A stretch of 64,000 nt of DNA from Bacillota bacterium (GCA_023390175.1 JAEWDK010000015.1:62001-126000), one strand, 5' to 3'; positions 18,665-29,406 are shown, counted from the stretch's first letter. The notes: generated by a model from the letters alone, not told the origin. Made by a program: numbers and translations.

Positions 18665-19537
18665 ATGAATTTTTCCAGCGGGGCAGCGCTGCTGGCGCTG
18701 TGCGAACAAAATAAAATATCCATATCGGAAGCGATGATTCGCCGCGAAACAAAAGTCATCGGCACAAGCCGGGACGAATCAATACAGCGAATGGCGCATT
18801 CGTTTGACATTATGAAGGCCGCTGTAAAGAAATCGCTTTCAGAAAAGATTCATACGGTCGGCGGATTAATCGGCGGAGAAGCATTGTCTGTTTATACACA
18901 CAGTCAAAAGACGGAGCCGATTTGCGGCTCCGTGATGGCAAAAGCCGTCGCCTATTCCCTTGGCGTGCCGGAGGTAAACGCTTCCATGGGGCTGATTGTG
19001 GCCGCGCCGACGGCGGGGTCGTCCGGCGTAATCCCCGGAAGCTTCCTCGCGGTTCAGGAGGAGTTCGGGTACACTGATGAGCAGATGGTTGACGCGCTTT
19101 TTAACACGGGCGCCGTCGGCTACCTGTTTATGCGAAATGCCACTGTTGCCGGCGCGGAGGGCGGCTGTCAGGCCGAAGTCGGCGTCGCGTCCGCCATGGC
19201 TGCCTCGGGGATCACGCAGCTGATGGGCGGCACGCCGGAACAATGTTTACAGGCCGCCGCCATCGCCACAGGGAATCTTTTGGGGCTGGTGTGCGACCCG
19301 ATTGCCGGCCTGGTGGAAACGCCATGCCAGCCGCGCAACGCGATTGGCGCTTCCAACGCGCTGGTGTGCGCGCAAATGGCGCTGAGCGGCGTGACAAACC
19401 CGGTTCCGTTTGATGAAATGGTAACCGCGCTTTACCGCGTGGGCCGAAGCCTGCCGCTTGAACTGCGTGAAACCGCGCAGGGCGGCTGCGCCGCCACACC
19501 AACCGGCTGCCGGCTGTGCAAAGGAATATTCGGATAA
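18665..19537 (+). CDS. sdaAA: L-serine dehydratase alpha subunit, iron-sulfur type
   Basis: Catalytic subunit carrying the oxygen-sensitive 4Fe-4S cluster. 290 residues. Visible: VNASMGLIVAAPTAGSSGVIPG (phosphate/serine-binding loop), EGGCQAEVGVASAMAASGI, CDPIAGLVETPCQPRNAIG with cluster cysteines, and the C-terminal GGCAATPTGCRLCKGIFG. Splitting into alpha and beta polypeptides is typical of Firmicutes. A clear AGGG site precedes the ATG. The oxygen-labile enzyme fits an anaerobe. Confidence 0.95.
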   Translation: MNFSSGAALLALCEQNKISISEAMIRRETKVIGTSRDESIQRMAHSFDIMKAAVKKSLSEKIHTVGGLIGGEALSVYTHSQKTEPICGSVMAKAVAYSLGVPEVNASMGLIVAAPTAGSSGVIPGSFLAVQEEFGYTDEQMVDALFNTGAVGYLFMRNATVAGAEGGCQAEVGVASAMAASGITQLMGGTPEQCLQAAAIATGNLLGLVCDPIAGLVETPCQPRNAIGASNALVCAQMALSGVTNPVPFDEMVTALYRVGRSLPLELRETAQGGCAATPTGCRLCKGIFG

Positions 19538-19570
19538 TCCATTGGCTAGGCAGCAAAGCAATCGCATGAA

Positions 19571-19613
19571 AAAACACCTCTTATTGAGCGAAAGGCCCAA
19601 TAAGAGGTGTTTT
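19571..19613. terminator. Bidirectional terminator between sdaAA and gap
   Basis: AAAACACCTCTTATTG pairs perfectly with CAATAAGAGGTGTTTT around an 11-nt loop, with A and T runs on opposite ends, between two converging genes. Confidence 0.92.
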
Positions 19614-19643
19614 ATTTAAGGGATAAAATCAATCAAAATAAAA

Positions 19644-20666
<1,023 letters not shown>

Positions 20667-20699
20667 TTACCTCCTGAAATATTATTGTTTCTTCTTATT

Positions 20700-20728
20700 A
20701 TTTTATAGCATTCCAAGGTATTTTACAA
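20700..20728 (-). promoter_or_regulatory. Predicted sigma-A promoter of gap
   Basis: Minus strand TTGTAA, a 17-nt spacer and TAAAAT, about 40 nt before the start codon. Confidence 0.55.
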
Positions 20729-20748
20729 GTGCTTTGACATAATTTTAA

Positions 20749-21777
20749 CTAACAATTTTCATTTTTAACCTGACAATAAGGACTGGGCAGGCGTTCTGTA
20801 AATATTTCTTCGCTCCGGTATTGCTTCGCAAGAAATTCCCCGCAGTTTTTCCATTCCATCATTGTGGGCGGCTCACCCGGTTCCTGCTCCGGAAAGGACA
20901 GGGGTTCGTTTTGCTCCGACAAATCCGGCTGCAGCACTTCGGGCTGGCGGCGCAGCGCGAAAAGGAACGAACCGAAATACAGGGCCAGCAGGAAATTCAC
21001 CAAATGCAGCCCCGCTGGGAAGGTGCCGGCCTGACTTACGCCGGAAAGCAGCATCGCCGTGCCGGAAATTCCTGTTACCAAGCCGAAAAGGATTGCCGGA
21101 ATTCCGAAAACATAAATCATACGGCTGCTTTTCACGTCCTCAACACCGGCGAACATTTTCGCCTGCGTAAACAGGAACAGCAAAATAAAAATCACGGTAA
21201 ACGCATCATAAATATTTTCGGACACATTGACCACCGGCACACAGGTAATGAAAAGCGCAACAAGGCAAACACAGCCCCAAAGTGTGGGTACCAGCGCCAA
21301 AAGCGGAAACCGGGCAAAGTCGTTCTGCCCCACCGCAAAATCATATGCAGTAAAAATAAGAACGGCGCCGGTCAGAATACCGAACAGGGATAAGATCATA
21401 TACATGAAATAGTTTTGTCCATGTTCTGTTGCCAAGCTGATAAGCGACTCCGCCACAAGCCCCAGCCCGGCCAGCACGGAAAGAACCGCCGTGGGGATGC
21501 TGCGAGCCGCACGGTACTGCTGTGGAGCCTTCCGGTCCAGAGCGCAAAGCACAATAATGAGCAAAGCTCCAACGGCAAGGCAAATTGAAATAATTCCGGT
21601 CGTTGTGCCGCCGTCGGTATAAAATCCGGTGTTTTTGTCAGCCAGGAAAAAAATTTGGTACAGTCTTACCGGCAGTGCCGCCAGCACAGAAATTGCTAAT
21701 ACAATCCACGCACTTTTCCTGTTCATAGTATGATTCGTCGTCTCCAATTCATTCGTTCCTCTCTTCGATCGGAACAT
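20749..21777 (-). CDS. Polytopic membrane protein, function unknown
   Basis: Up to 342 residues, with about eight hydrophobic segments between residues 20 and 270 and a polar, acidic C-terminal tail of 60 residues. Not recognised; the even spacing of helices with almost no charged residues inside suggests a permease-like or sensor protein. The start is uncertain: the outermost ATG (21777) overlaps the end of gltA and lacks a ribosome site, a TTG at 21747 has AGAGG ten bases upstream, and an ATG at 21726 is also possible. It is directly downstream of gltA and probably cotranscribed. Confidence 0.7.
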   Translation of the reverse strand: MFRSKRGTNELETTNHTMNRKSAWIVLAISVLAALPVRLYQIFFLADKNTGFYTDGGTTTGIISICLAVGALLIIVLCALDRKAPQQYRAARSIPTAVLSVLAGLGLVAESLISLATEHGQNYFMYMILSLFGILTGAVLIFTAYDFAVGQNDFARFPLLALVPTLWGCVCLVALFITCVPVVNVSENIYDAFTVIFILLFLFTQAKMFAGVEDVKSSRMIYVFGIPAILFGLVTGISGTAMLLSGVSQAGTFPAGLHLVNFLLALYFGSFLFALRRQPEVLQPDLSEQNEPLSFPEQEPGEPPTMMEWKNCGEFLAKQYRSEEIFTERLPSPYCQVKNENC

Positions 21778-23119
21778 AAGATTTATTTTTGGAAAGGGAA
21801 CGGTATGCCGGGCGCATGATTCTGCCGCAGGTCTCCATTTCCTCTATGCGGTGGGCGCACCAGCCCGCAATACGTGAAATCGCAAAAAGCGGAGTGTAAA
21901 TGTCGCTTGGAATCCCGAGCATCTCATAGACAAGGCCGGAATAAAAATCAACGTTTGCCGAAATAACCTTTGAATCCCCCTTGACTTTTGCAAAAACATC
22001 CGGCGAAAGTTTTTCCACACGCTCAAACAGATCGAACTTTTTGAGCATATCCCGCTCGCCCGCCATTTTATATGCTTTGTCTTTTAAAATGACCGCCCTT
22101 GGATCGGACAGGGTATAAACCGCGTGGCCCATCCCGTAAATCAAGCCGGAATGATCGCCCGCTTCGCCGGAGACGATCTTCTCCAGATACTTTTCAAGTT
22201 CGGTCTCATCCTCCCAATTATGTACATTTTCCATAATATCATTCATCATCATCATGACGCGGTGATTTGCGCCGCCGTGCTTCGGCCCTTTCAGGGAACC
22301 GATTGCCGCCGAGATGGCGGAGTAAATATCTGTTCCGGTGGAGGAAAGCACACGCGCAGTAAACGTTGAGTTGTTGCCGCCGCCGTGTTCCGCGTGAAGA
22401 ACCAGGCAAAGGTCAAGCAGCTTGGCTTCCTCGTCGGTAAACATACGGTCCGGGCGAATGGCGTTCAAAATTGCCTGCGCCGTGGAGTGGTTCGGGTCAA
22501 TCGGATGAAAATACATGCTTTGCTTGTCAAAATGACGGCGCTTTACCTGATACGCGTATGTCATGATGGTTGGCATGCGGGCGATCAGCTGCATTGCCTG
22601 GCGCATATTGTTTTCAAGTGAAGTTTCATCCGGATTATCATCGTAGGAGTAAAGGGCCAGTACGGAACGGGCCAGTTTATTCATAATATTTTTGGACGGA
22701 GCCTTGATAATCATATCTTCGGCAAAATATTCCGGAAGTTCACGGTAACTATTCAAAATACTGCAAAAGTTTTTCAGCTGTGCCTTGCTCGGCAGCTCGC
22801 CGAACAGCAATAACCACACGACTTCCTCGTAGCCGAAGCGATTTTCCGCCGTACAGCCTTCCACAATATCCTTGACGTCAATGCCGCGGTAAGTCAGCTT
22901 ACCCTCGTCCGGAATACGCTCACCGTCTGCAATCAAATAGCCGTGCACGTTACAAATTCTGGTAAGCCCCGCCATTACACCCGTGCCGTCCGGATTACGC
23001 AGACCGCGCTTTACCTGGTAAAGCTCAAACTTATCCGGCGGAATTTTATTATTCGCCCTAAATTCGTTGCAAAGGACTTCAAGCTCCGGGCTGCGGCGTT
23101 CAAGAACAACGTCTGCCAT
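21749..23119 (-). CDS. gltA: Citrate synthase
   Basis: Condenses acetyl-CoA and oxaloacetate to citrate, here most likely to feed 2-oxoglutarate and glutamate synthesis in an anaerobe. About 456 residues. It has KLTYRGIDVKDIVEGC near the N-terminus, the catalytic histidines in VLHAEHGGGNNSTF and KGPKHGGANHRV, MGHAVYTLSDPRA, and DFYSGLVYEMLGIP with the catalytic aspartate. I set the start at the ATG at 23119, nine bases after AAAGG; the ATG seven codons upstream has no site. The membrane protein gene overlaps its end. Confidence 0.94.
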   Translation of the reverse strand: MADVVLERRSPELEVLCNEFRANNKIPPDKFELYQVKRGLRNPDGTGVMAGLTRICNVHGYLIADGERIPDEGKLTYRGIDVKDIVEGCTAENRFGYEEVVWLLLFGELPSKAQLKNFCSILNSYRELPEYFAEDMIIKAPSKNIMNKLARSVLALYSYDDNPDETSLENNMRQAMQLIARMPTIMTYAYQVKRRHFDKQSMYFHPIDPNHSTAQAILNAIRPDRMFTDEEAKLLDLCLVLHAEHGGGNNSTFTARVLSSTGTDIYSAISAAIGSLKGPKHGGANHRVMMMMNDIMENVHNWEDETELEKYLEKIVSGEAGDHSGLIYGMGHAVYTLSDPRAVILKDKAYKMAGERDMLKKFDLFERVEKLSPDVFAKVKGDSKVISANVDFYSGLVYEMLGIPSDIYTPLFAISRIAGWCAHRIEEMETCGRIMRPAYRSLSKNKSYVPIEERNE

Positions 23120-23223
23120 ATTTACACACCTTTCCCCCACGCATCATAAACGCAAAAACTCCGTCGTTCCGCGCGGCGTAAAACGACGGCCAACACATAC
23201 TTTTCGAATCAATCTAATTTCTT

Positions 23224-23252
23224 ATTTTATATCACAGAGTGGCCAAAGTCAA
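23224..23252 (-). promoter_or_regulatory. Predicted sigma-A promoter of gltA
   Basis: Minus strand TTGACT, a 17-nt spacer and TAAAAT, about 100 nt before the gltA start. The rest of 23253-23510 is AT-rich; no gene or strong promoter for spoIID was recognised there. Confidence 0.65.
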
Positions 23253-23510
23253 GCAGCCAGATGAATACATAATCCGTGTTTTTGCAGCAAAATCTGTTAA
23301 ATGTTTCATTTTTATGTCATTTTTTCGCGCATTGGAAATATATTTATAAAAATATGAATAATTTTTATATTGTAAATGTAAAATGTAACAAGCCTCCGAC
23401 ACGGGGGAATCCACCCCTGAACCAACAGTTTTTTTAAATACCGGCGTGGCTGCCGCGCAAAATCGGGCCGGATGTTTTTTAATTTATCATGCGCGGAGAA
23501 AGGCTTAAAA

Positions 23511-24551
23511 ATGAAGGGTAAAGCAATATTGGCCTCCCTGCTGTTTCTGCTTATGTTTCTTGCTCCACTCCTGTCACTGGGGGCAAAAATACCGGACAAG
23601 ACCGGGTCCGGTTCACAGTCAAAGTCCCAGTCACAGTCTCAGTCCCAACCGCAGTCCCAGATGCAGAACAGTACGCCGCAGACTCAGCAAACCGGATCAG
23701 GATTCAAAATTTTCGATACGATAAGCGGCAAAGTCATTGCCGCTGACGACCGCAGCTTTTTATATGGCGCTATCGCAGCCGAAATGTCCCCCTCTGCCCC
23801 GGCAGAAGCGCTCAAGGCGCAGGGGGTTGCCGCATACACGTACTACAGCCATCTGCGCGCACAGCAAAAGCTGAGCCCCAATTCCTCACTGAACGGCGCG
23901 GATTTTTCAGCCAACACCCAAAACTGGCAAATTTACGTTACAAAGGAGCAGATGCAATCGCGCTGGGGCAGCGAGTTTGATGCAAACTACAACAAGCTGA
24001 CACAGGTGGTGAACGCTATTTACGGTCAGACCCTAAAGAGCGGCGGTGAGCTGATTGACGCAACCTATTTTGCGATCTCATCCGGTAAAACCGAAACCTC
24101 CGAAGATATTTGGGGCGGGAAACGAAGCTATTTGGTATCCGTTGCAAGTCCCGGGGACGCGTTTGCCGGCGGCTACCAAACTACCGTCACACTGACTGCC
24201 GACCAATTCAAAACCGCCGCGCTGAAAGCGGCGCCAAAAGCAAACCTTGGCGGCGACGCGGCGGCGTGGATTGGCGAAATCAAGCGCACCGCTGCCGGTT
24301 CGGTGGAAAGCATCCAGGTCGGCGGTGCCGCCATAACCGGGAATACGGCGCGCAACGCCTTCGGACTGCGTTCGGCAAACTTCACCGTAACTTACGCAAA
24401 CGGGAGTTTTACCTTTACGGTAAAAGGCTATGGGCATGGCGTGGGCATGAGCCAGGCCGGCGCGCAGTACATGGCAAACCAGGGGGCAAACTATAAACAG
24501 ATTTTGGCCTGGTATTACCCGACCGCGACACTGACAACCCTAAATACATAA
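23511..24551 (+). CDS. spoIID: SpoIID/LytB-domain protein, probable peptidoglycan lytic transglycosylase
   Basis: 346 residues from the ATG at 23511, which has GGAGAAAGG upstream. An N-terminal hydrophobic helix (residues 4-24) anchors or exports it. A Ser/Gln-rich stretch of about 25 residues follows, then the SpoIID domain: AAEMSPSAPAEALKAQGVAA with the catalytic glutamate, SGKTETSEDIWGG, and the C-terminal GYGHGVGMSQAGAQYMANQG. SpoIID cleaves glycan strands during engulfment in sporulation; only one such gene is visible, so a vegetative LytB-like role cannot be excluded. Ends in a strong terminator. Confidence 0.88.
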   Translation: MKGKAILASLLFLLMFLAPLLSLGAKIPDKTGSGSQSKSQSQSQSQPQSQMQNSTPQTQQTGSGFKIFDTISGKVIAADDRSFLYGAIAAEMSPSAPAEALKAQGVAAYTYYSHLRAQQKLSPNSSLNGADFSANTQNWQIYVTKEQMQSRWGSEFDANYNKLTQVVNAIYGQTLKSGGELIDATYFAISSGKTETSEDIWGGKRSYLVSVASPGDAFAGGYQTTVTLTADQFKTAALKAAPKANLGGDAAAWIGEIKRTAAGSVESIQVGGAAITGNTARNAFGLRSANFTVTYANGSFTFTVKGYGHGVGMSQAGAQYMANQGANYKQILAWYYPTATLTTLNT

Positions 24552-24595
24552 AACAAATGCGGCGGAAGCAAAAGCCTCCGCCGCATTTGTTTTAT
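24550..24595. terminator. Terminator between spoIID and livF
   Basis: AAAACAAATGCGGCGGA pairs with TCCGCCGCATTTGTTTT around a purine-rich loop, with A and T runs on the two sides. It serves both converging genes. Confidence 0.9.
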
Positions 24596-24605
24596 TCAAT
24601 TGAAA

Positions 24606-25319
24606 TCAGCCGCCAAGATAGGCTCTGCGTACCTTTTCATCGTTGGCAAGCTCATCCGCGTCGCCTTCCATAGCGATTGAACCGGTTTCAAGCACGTAAG
24701 CGCGGTTGGCAATTTCAAGTGCCTTCTTTGCGTTTTGCTCCACTAAAAGCACCGTAACACCGGACTGATTTACATCACGGATAATGCTGAAAATCTCATT
24801 GACCAGAAGCGGTGAAAGACCCATGGACGGCTCGTCAAGCAGCAGCATCTTCGGGTTGCACATGAGTGCGCGCCCAATCGCGAGCATCTGCTGCTCACCG
24901 CCGCTCAAGGTACCAGCAAGCTGTTTGCGCCGCTCCTTTAAACGGGGAAGGCGCTCAAATATCTTTTCGTAATCACCCGAAATATTCTGCGCGTCCGAGC
25001 GGATATAGGCGCCCATCTCCAAATTTTCCTGCACCGTCATTTTAGAGAAAATTCTTCTTCCTTCCGGAACCTGCGCCAAGCCCAGTTTAATAATCTTATG
25101 CGCATCCGTAGCGCGCAGATTTGCGCCGCAAAAAGTGATTTCACCGCTTTTGGGCTTAACCAGGCCGGAAATCGAATGGAGCGTTGTGGTCTTCCCCGCG
25201 CCGTTTGCCCCGATCAGCGTTACAATTTCGCCTTCCTCAACTTCAAAGGAAACATCTTTTATTGCATGGATGGAGCCATAATAGACTTCCAAATTCTTTA
25301 CCGACAGCATAACACCCAT
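24606..25319 (-). CDS. livF: Branched-chain amino acid ABC transporter ATPase LivF
   Basis: 237 residues from the ATG at 25319, six bases after a GGGGGTG site and one base after the livG stop, so translation is coupled; this is also the standard LivF length. Walker A GANGAGKTT, signature LSGGEQQML, Walker B MLLLDEPSMGLSP (the SMGLSP following the acidic residue is typical of LivF). It energises, with LivG, uptake of leucine, isoleucine and valine through LivHM. Last gene of livKHMGF. Confidence 0.95.
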   Translation of the reverse strand: MGVMLSVKNLEVYYGSIHAIKDVSFEVEEGEIVTLIGANGAGKTTTLHSISGLVKPKSGEITFCGANLRATDAHKIIKLGLAQVPEGRRIFSKMTVQENLEMGAYIRSDAQNISGDYEKIFERLPRLKERRKQLAGTLSGGEQQMLAIGRALMCNPKMLLLDEPSMGLSPLLVNEIFSIIRDVNQSGVTVLLVEQNAKKALEIANRAYVLETGSIAMEGDADELANDEKVRRAYLGG

Positions 25320-25320
25320 A

Positions 25321-26082
25321 TCACTCACCCCCAAGATACGCTGCAATCACCTTGGGATTACTGCGTACTTCTTCCGCATTGCCTTCGGCAATAATTTTGC
25401 CGTAATCCAAAACGACAATATGCTCACAAATTCCCATAACGAAGTTCATGTCATGCTCAATGAGCAAGATAGCAACCTTAAATTTATCCCGAATCAGCAT
25501 GATTGTTTCCATAAGCTCCATCGTTTCCGTGGGGTTCATCCCCGCGGCAGGCTCGTCAAGGAGCAGCACCTTGGGGTTGGTGGCAAGCGCGCGCGCAATT
25601 TCAAGCTTGCGCTGCTGGCCGTACGGAAGGTTTTTCGCCAAATCATGGGCATGGCTGTCAAGGCCGAACACCTTTAACAGCTCATGGGCGCGCTTCGAAA
25701 CTTCCCTTTCCTCCTTACGGTAAGAAGGCAGGCGGAGAATTCCCGCCAGCACGGAATATTTCATTTGGCTGGTCATTGCAATTTTAACGTTGTTAATCAC
25801 CGTGGCGTCTTTAAACAGGCGGATATTCTGAAATGTTCTGGCAATTCCGTTCTGCGTGATCTGATATGTTTTTTTGCCGACAATGCTGTCGCCGTCCAGC
25901 TCAATCACGCCTTCGGACGGCATGTAAACGTCGGTAAGCAGGTTGAACACCGTGGTTTTTCCCGCTCCGTTCGGGCCGATCAGACCGATGATTTCACCCT
26001 TGTCAATGGAAAAATGCACATCCTGCAAAGCTTGAAGGCCGCCAAAGGTAATCCCAAGATTTTTTGTTTCAAGCACTGACAT
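25321..26082 (-). CDS. livG: Branched-chain amino acid ABC transporter ATPase LivG
   Basis: 253 residues. Walker A GPNGAGKTT, the long LivG-specific insertion between Walker A and the signature (TFQNIRLFKDATVINNV), signature LPYGQQRKLEIARAL and Walker B LLLDEPAAGMNP followed by the switch histidine in LIEHDMNFV. Forms the heterodimeric motor with LivF. A GGAGGG site precedes the ATG, and livM ends 3 nt upstream. Confidence 0.95.
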   Translation of the reverse strand: MSVLETKNLGITFGGLQALQDVHFSIDKGEIIGLIGPNGAGKTTVFNLLTDVYMPSEGVIELDGDSIVGKKTYQITQNGIARTFQNIRLFKDATVINNVKIAMTSQMKYSVLAGILRLPSYRKEEREVSKRAHELLKVFGLDSHAHDLAKNLPYGQQRKLEIARALATNPKVLLLDEPAAGMNPTETMELMETIMLIRDKFKVAILLIEHDMNFVMGICEHIVVLDYGKIIAEGNAEEVRSNPKVIAAYLGGE

Positions 26083-26085
26083 TGG

Positions 26086-27108
26086 TTAGCCCTCCTTTCC
26101 CACGGTTGGGTTCTTTTTTCCGTCCCGCTTATTCCTGATTTTTTCGACTGTTTTCATAAGGGAGAATTCGCTGCGGCCCAATAAGCCCGTAGGCCGGAAC
26201 AGCATGACGCAAATCAGAACGACGGAATAAAGCAGCATGCGGTAATTGGCAAACCCGCGCAGCGCTTCCGGCAAAAGGGTAAGCACGGTCGCAGAAATAA
26301 TCGAACCCGTAATGGAGCCCATGCCACCGAGCACCACCATAACCAGAATCTCAACCGAACGGTTAAAATCATACTTGGAAGGGTCAATAATGCCGATTTG
26401 GTGCGCGTAAAGGCCGCCGGCCACACCGGCGATAAAGGCAGCCAGAATGAAAGCCAAAAGCTTATAATAGGTTGTATTGATTCCGGAAGCCTCCGCCGCA
26501 ATTTCATCCTCGCGGATTGCGATGACTGCACGGCCGTGACGGGAGGTTCCGAAGGTAAAGCTGATAAATATTACTACTACCGCAATAAAAAACACATAGG
26601 TGAACATCGCGGTAAGGTCGTGGCGTGAATTCAGTGATTGAATGCCGTAAAGGCCCTTGGCCCCGTTTGTAATGGTCAGATTATTGGCAATTACACGAAT
26701 AATTTCACCAAAGCCCAGCGTAATGATTGCAAGATAATCTCCCTTTAAGCGCAGAGCCGGAATACCGATAATCACGCCGGACAGCGCGGCGACCAAACCG
26801 CCGATGAGCAGGCCGATAGGAAACGCCACAGCAAGCGGAAGGCCCACGTGCAGGGTAAACAGCGCCGCCGCGTAAGCACCCACAAGCATAAACCCGGCAT
26901 GGCCCAGAACAAGCTGGCCTAACAGTCCGGTCACAAGGTTCAGGCTGACTGCCAGAATCACATTGATGCACACCATGGTAATCAAATCCGAATAATAGCT
27001 GTTGAGCACACCCTGACGGATCAGTACGGAAATCAGGAAATACAGTATGACAACAACCGCCAGATTTACCACATAGGAAATCATTTTCTTCTTAGATATA
27101 CTGGTCAT
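26086..27108 (-). CDS. livM: Branched-chain amino acid ABC transporter permease LivM
   Basis: 340 residues, about ten membrane helices. Family features: VTGLLGQLVLGHAGFMLVGA near residue 60, GDYLAIITLGFGEIIRVI, and AGVAGGLYAHQIGIIDP. The cytoplasmic tail is short and basic. With LivH it forms the transmembrane pore. Starts 3 nt after livH with a good AAGGTG site. Confidence 0.94.
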   Translation of the reverse strand: MTSISKKKMISYVVNLAVVVILYFLISVLIRQGVLNSYYSDLITMVCINVILAVSLNLVTGLLGQLVLGHAGFMLVGAYAAALFTLHVGLPLAVAFPIGLLIGGLVAALSGVIIGIPALRLKGDYLAIITLGFGEIIRVIANNLTITNGAKGLYGIQSLNSRHDLTAMFTYVFFIAVVVIFISFTFGTSRHGRAVIAIREDEIAAEASGINTTYYKLLAFILAAFIAGVAGGLYAHQIGIIDPSKYDFNRSVEILVMVVLGGMGSITGSIISATVLTLLPEALRGFANYRMLLYSVVLICVMLFRPTGLLGRSEFSLMKTVEKIRNKRDGKKNPTVGKEG

Positions 27109-27111
27109 TTG

Positions 27112-27993
27112 TCACACCTTCTCCCTTGTATTTTTACCCAGCAGACCGGCAGGCTTTACCAGCAAAACAACAATTAAAATTCCGAATACGACCGCATCGG
27201 TTAAATTGCTGCTGATATAGGCGTTCGTCAGACTTTCGGCAACACCTAAAATATAGCCGCCGAGCATTGCTCCGGGAATACTGCCGATACCGCCCAGTAC
27301 AGCCGCGACGAATGCTTTCAAGCCGAGCATGCCGCCCATAATCGGTTTAATCTGCGGATAAGTATTGCAGTAAAGAACCGCGCCAACCGCAGCAAGTGCG
27401 GAACCGACGCCGAATGTAAAGGCAATCGTTGTGTTTGTGTTAATGCCCATCAGCTTTGCGGCGCCGGCGTCTTCCGATGTAGCGCGCATCGCTTTTCCGA
27501 TTTTGGTCTTGCTGACCAGCAGCTGCAGGCTTACCATCATAACCACGGAAACTAAAATGTTTAATGTGGTGGAAGAAGTAATTTGGAGCGTACCTAATTG
27601 AAGCGCGCTGAACTGGATCATTCTGGGCATTGATTTTGCATCGGAGCCAAATAAAAGCTGGAACAAATTCTGTAAAAAAATGCTGACGCCGATTGCAGTA
27701 ATCAGAAGGGAAATTCTGGGCGCGTCGTGGACAAGCAGTCTGCGGTAAGCAACCCGCTCAATCACCACGCCTGCAAGGGCACAGAAGAGGATGGAACCCA
27801 GGACCGCAAGCCAAATCGGAAGATTCATCATTACTAAAATTACAAATACGACATAGGCTCCCACCATAATAATATCGCCGTGGGCAAAGTTAATTAACTG
27901 TACAATACCGTAAACCATGCTGTAGCCCAAAGCGATCAGCGCATAAATACTGCCGATCCCCAGGCCGTTGATTATCTGCAAAAAGAAATCCAT
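27112..27993 (-). CDS. livH: Branched-chain amino acid ABC transporter permease LivH
   Basis: 293 residues from the ATG at 27993, nine bases after AGGAGG; a GTG three codons earlier overlaps that site. About eight membrane helices with the LivH signatures QIINGLGIGSIYALIALGYS, GIVQLINFAHGDIIMVGA and LGLKAFVAAVLGGIGSIPGA. Partner of LivM. Confidence 0.94.
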   Translation of the reverse strand: MDFFLQIINGLGIGSIYALIALGYSMVYGIVQLINFAHGDIIMVGAYVVFVILVMMNLPIWLAVLGSILFCALAGVVIERVAYRRLLVHDAPRISLLITAIGVSIFLQNLFQLLFGSDAKSMPRMIQFSALQLGTLQITSSTTLNILVSVVMMVSLQLLVSKTKIGKAMRATSEDAGAAKLMGINTNTTIAFTFGVGSALAAVGAVLYCNTYPQIKPIMGGMLGLKAFVAAVLGGIGSIPGAMLGGYILGVAESLTNAYISSNLTDAVVFGILIVVLLVKPAGLLGKNTREKV

Positions 27994-28108
27994 AAATCGC
28001 ACCCTCCTGCATTTGATCGGAATGCCGTTCCTTTTAAATTATAAAATCTGAAAAAGAGGGCGAATTCCTTCCCCCTCTTTTTAACCAATTTTCTGTTTTC
28101 AGACAACT

Positions 28109-29290
28109 TTACTTTTTAAAGTTTTCAACAAACTTGTACTTGCCGTCCGCAATTGTCGTAATAACCGCTTCTCTTACAGGGTTCCGGTTTTCGTCAAACG
28201 TGGTGTTTCCGGTAAGTCCCTTGTAGTTCAGGGCTTTGAGCGCCGCGGTGATTTTGTCGGAATCCGTGGAACCCGCCTTGTCAATTGCAGCTGCCATCAT
28301 GCCCATTGCGTCATAGCCTAAAACAGCAAACATGTTTGCGTCTGTTTTATAAGTTTCTTTGTATTTCTTGAGGAACGCCTGCAAATCAGGATCCGTGCTT
28401 TCAGCGGAATACTGGCTGCAGAAGTAGCAATTTTTTACTGCGTCCAGGTTGCTTGAATCGATTTTCTCAAGAACGCCGTCCCAGCCGTCTGCACCGAGCA
28501 GCTTGGCATTAAGACCGACTTCTTTTGCCTGTACGGCGATCAGGGCAACATCCGAATAATAAACCGGAACCATAATGACGTCCGGATTACCGGCTTTAAT
28601 TTTAGTAAGCTGAGATTTGAAATCGACGCTGCCGGACTGGTATGCTTCTTTGTTTGTGATAGTCAGGCCAGCGGCTTTTGCTTCTGTTTCGAATGCATTT
28701 GCAACACCGGTGGAATAGTCGTCGCCGTTGTCATAAATGATGGCGGCAGTCTTTGCATTGAGCTTCTTCGCTGCATAATCAGCCATCAGCTCGCCCTGGA
28801 ACGGGTCAATAAAGCAGGCGCGGAAAATGTTGCTGCCCGCTTTGGTAATGTCGGCTGCGGTACCGGTTGCGGTAATCATCGGCAGGCCGTCCTTTACCGC
28901 CTTTTGAGCAACCGCAATTGTTGGCTTGGAGGTAACATCGCCAACCAGCGCAACAACTTTGTCGCTCTGAACAAGTTTGTTATAGGCGTTAACCGCTTCC
29001 GTGGCGTCGCCTTTTTCATCATATACGGTGTATTTGATTTTTTTGCCGCCCAAAATACCGCCCTTGGCGTTAATTGCGTCAACGGCAAGCTTTATGCCGT
29101 TGTCAGTGGCGATACCGTAAACAGATACATTCCCGGTCAAAGGAGCCAGTCCGCCGATTGCAACTGTATCACCTGTTGCCGCCGCGGTGCCGCTTGCTGC
29201 GGCTGTGTTCCCATTTTGTGCGCAGCCCGTCGCAGAAGCTGCAAGCATGACTGCTGCAAGTGCAGCCGCCAAAAAACGCTTTTTCATCAT
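28109..29290 (-). CDS. livK: Branched-chain amino acid binding lipoprotein LivK
   Basis: Extracellular solute receptor of the Liv importer. About 393 residues. The signal sequence is followed by a lipobox ending in Cys23 (ASATGC), so the mature protein is lipid-anchored. The two-lobe periplasmic fold of family 6 is seen: VAIGGLAPLTGNVSVYG, VALVGDVTSKPTIAVAQ, AIIYDNGDDYSTG. The ATG pair at 29290/29287 follows GGGAGG. A gap of about 100 nt to livH holds no strong terminator, so high livK with lower permease expression is likely by partial readthrough. Confidence 0.93.
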   Translation of the reverse strand: MMKKRFLAAALAAVMLAASATGCAQNGNTAAASGTAAATGDTVAIGGLAPLTGNVSVYGIATDNGIKLAVDAINAKGGILGGKKIKYTVYDEKGDATEAVNAYNKLVQSDKVVALVGDVTSKPTIAVAQKAVKDGLPMITATGTAADITKAGSNIFRACFIDPFQGELMADYAAKKLNAKTAAIIYDNGDDYSTGVANAFETEAKAAGLTITNKEAYQSGSVDFKSQLTKIKAGNPDVIMVPVYYSDVALIAVQAKEVGLNAKLLGADGWDGVLEKIDSSNLDAVKNCYFCSQYSAESTDPDLQAFLKKYKETYKTDANMFAVLGYDAMGMMAAAIDKAGSTDSDKITAALKALNYKGLTGNTTFDENRNPVREAVITTIADGKYKFVENFKK

Positions 29291-29406
29291 AAATACCTCC
29301 CAAGTAATAAATGTATTTGAAAGAATCCAAGTGTATAAAAATAGCCGGGTCACTGTAAGTCACACGGCTTTGCGCTTCCATGCATTAAAATATTTTAATA
29401 GATTTG

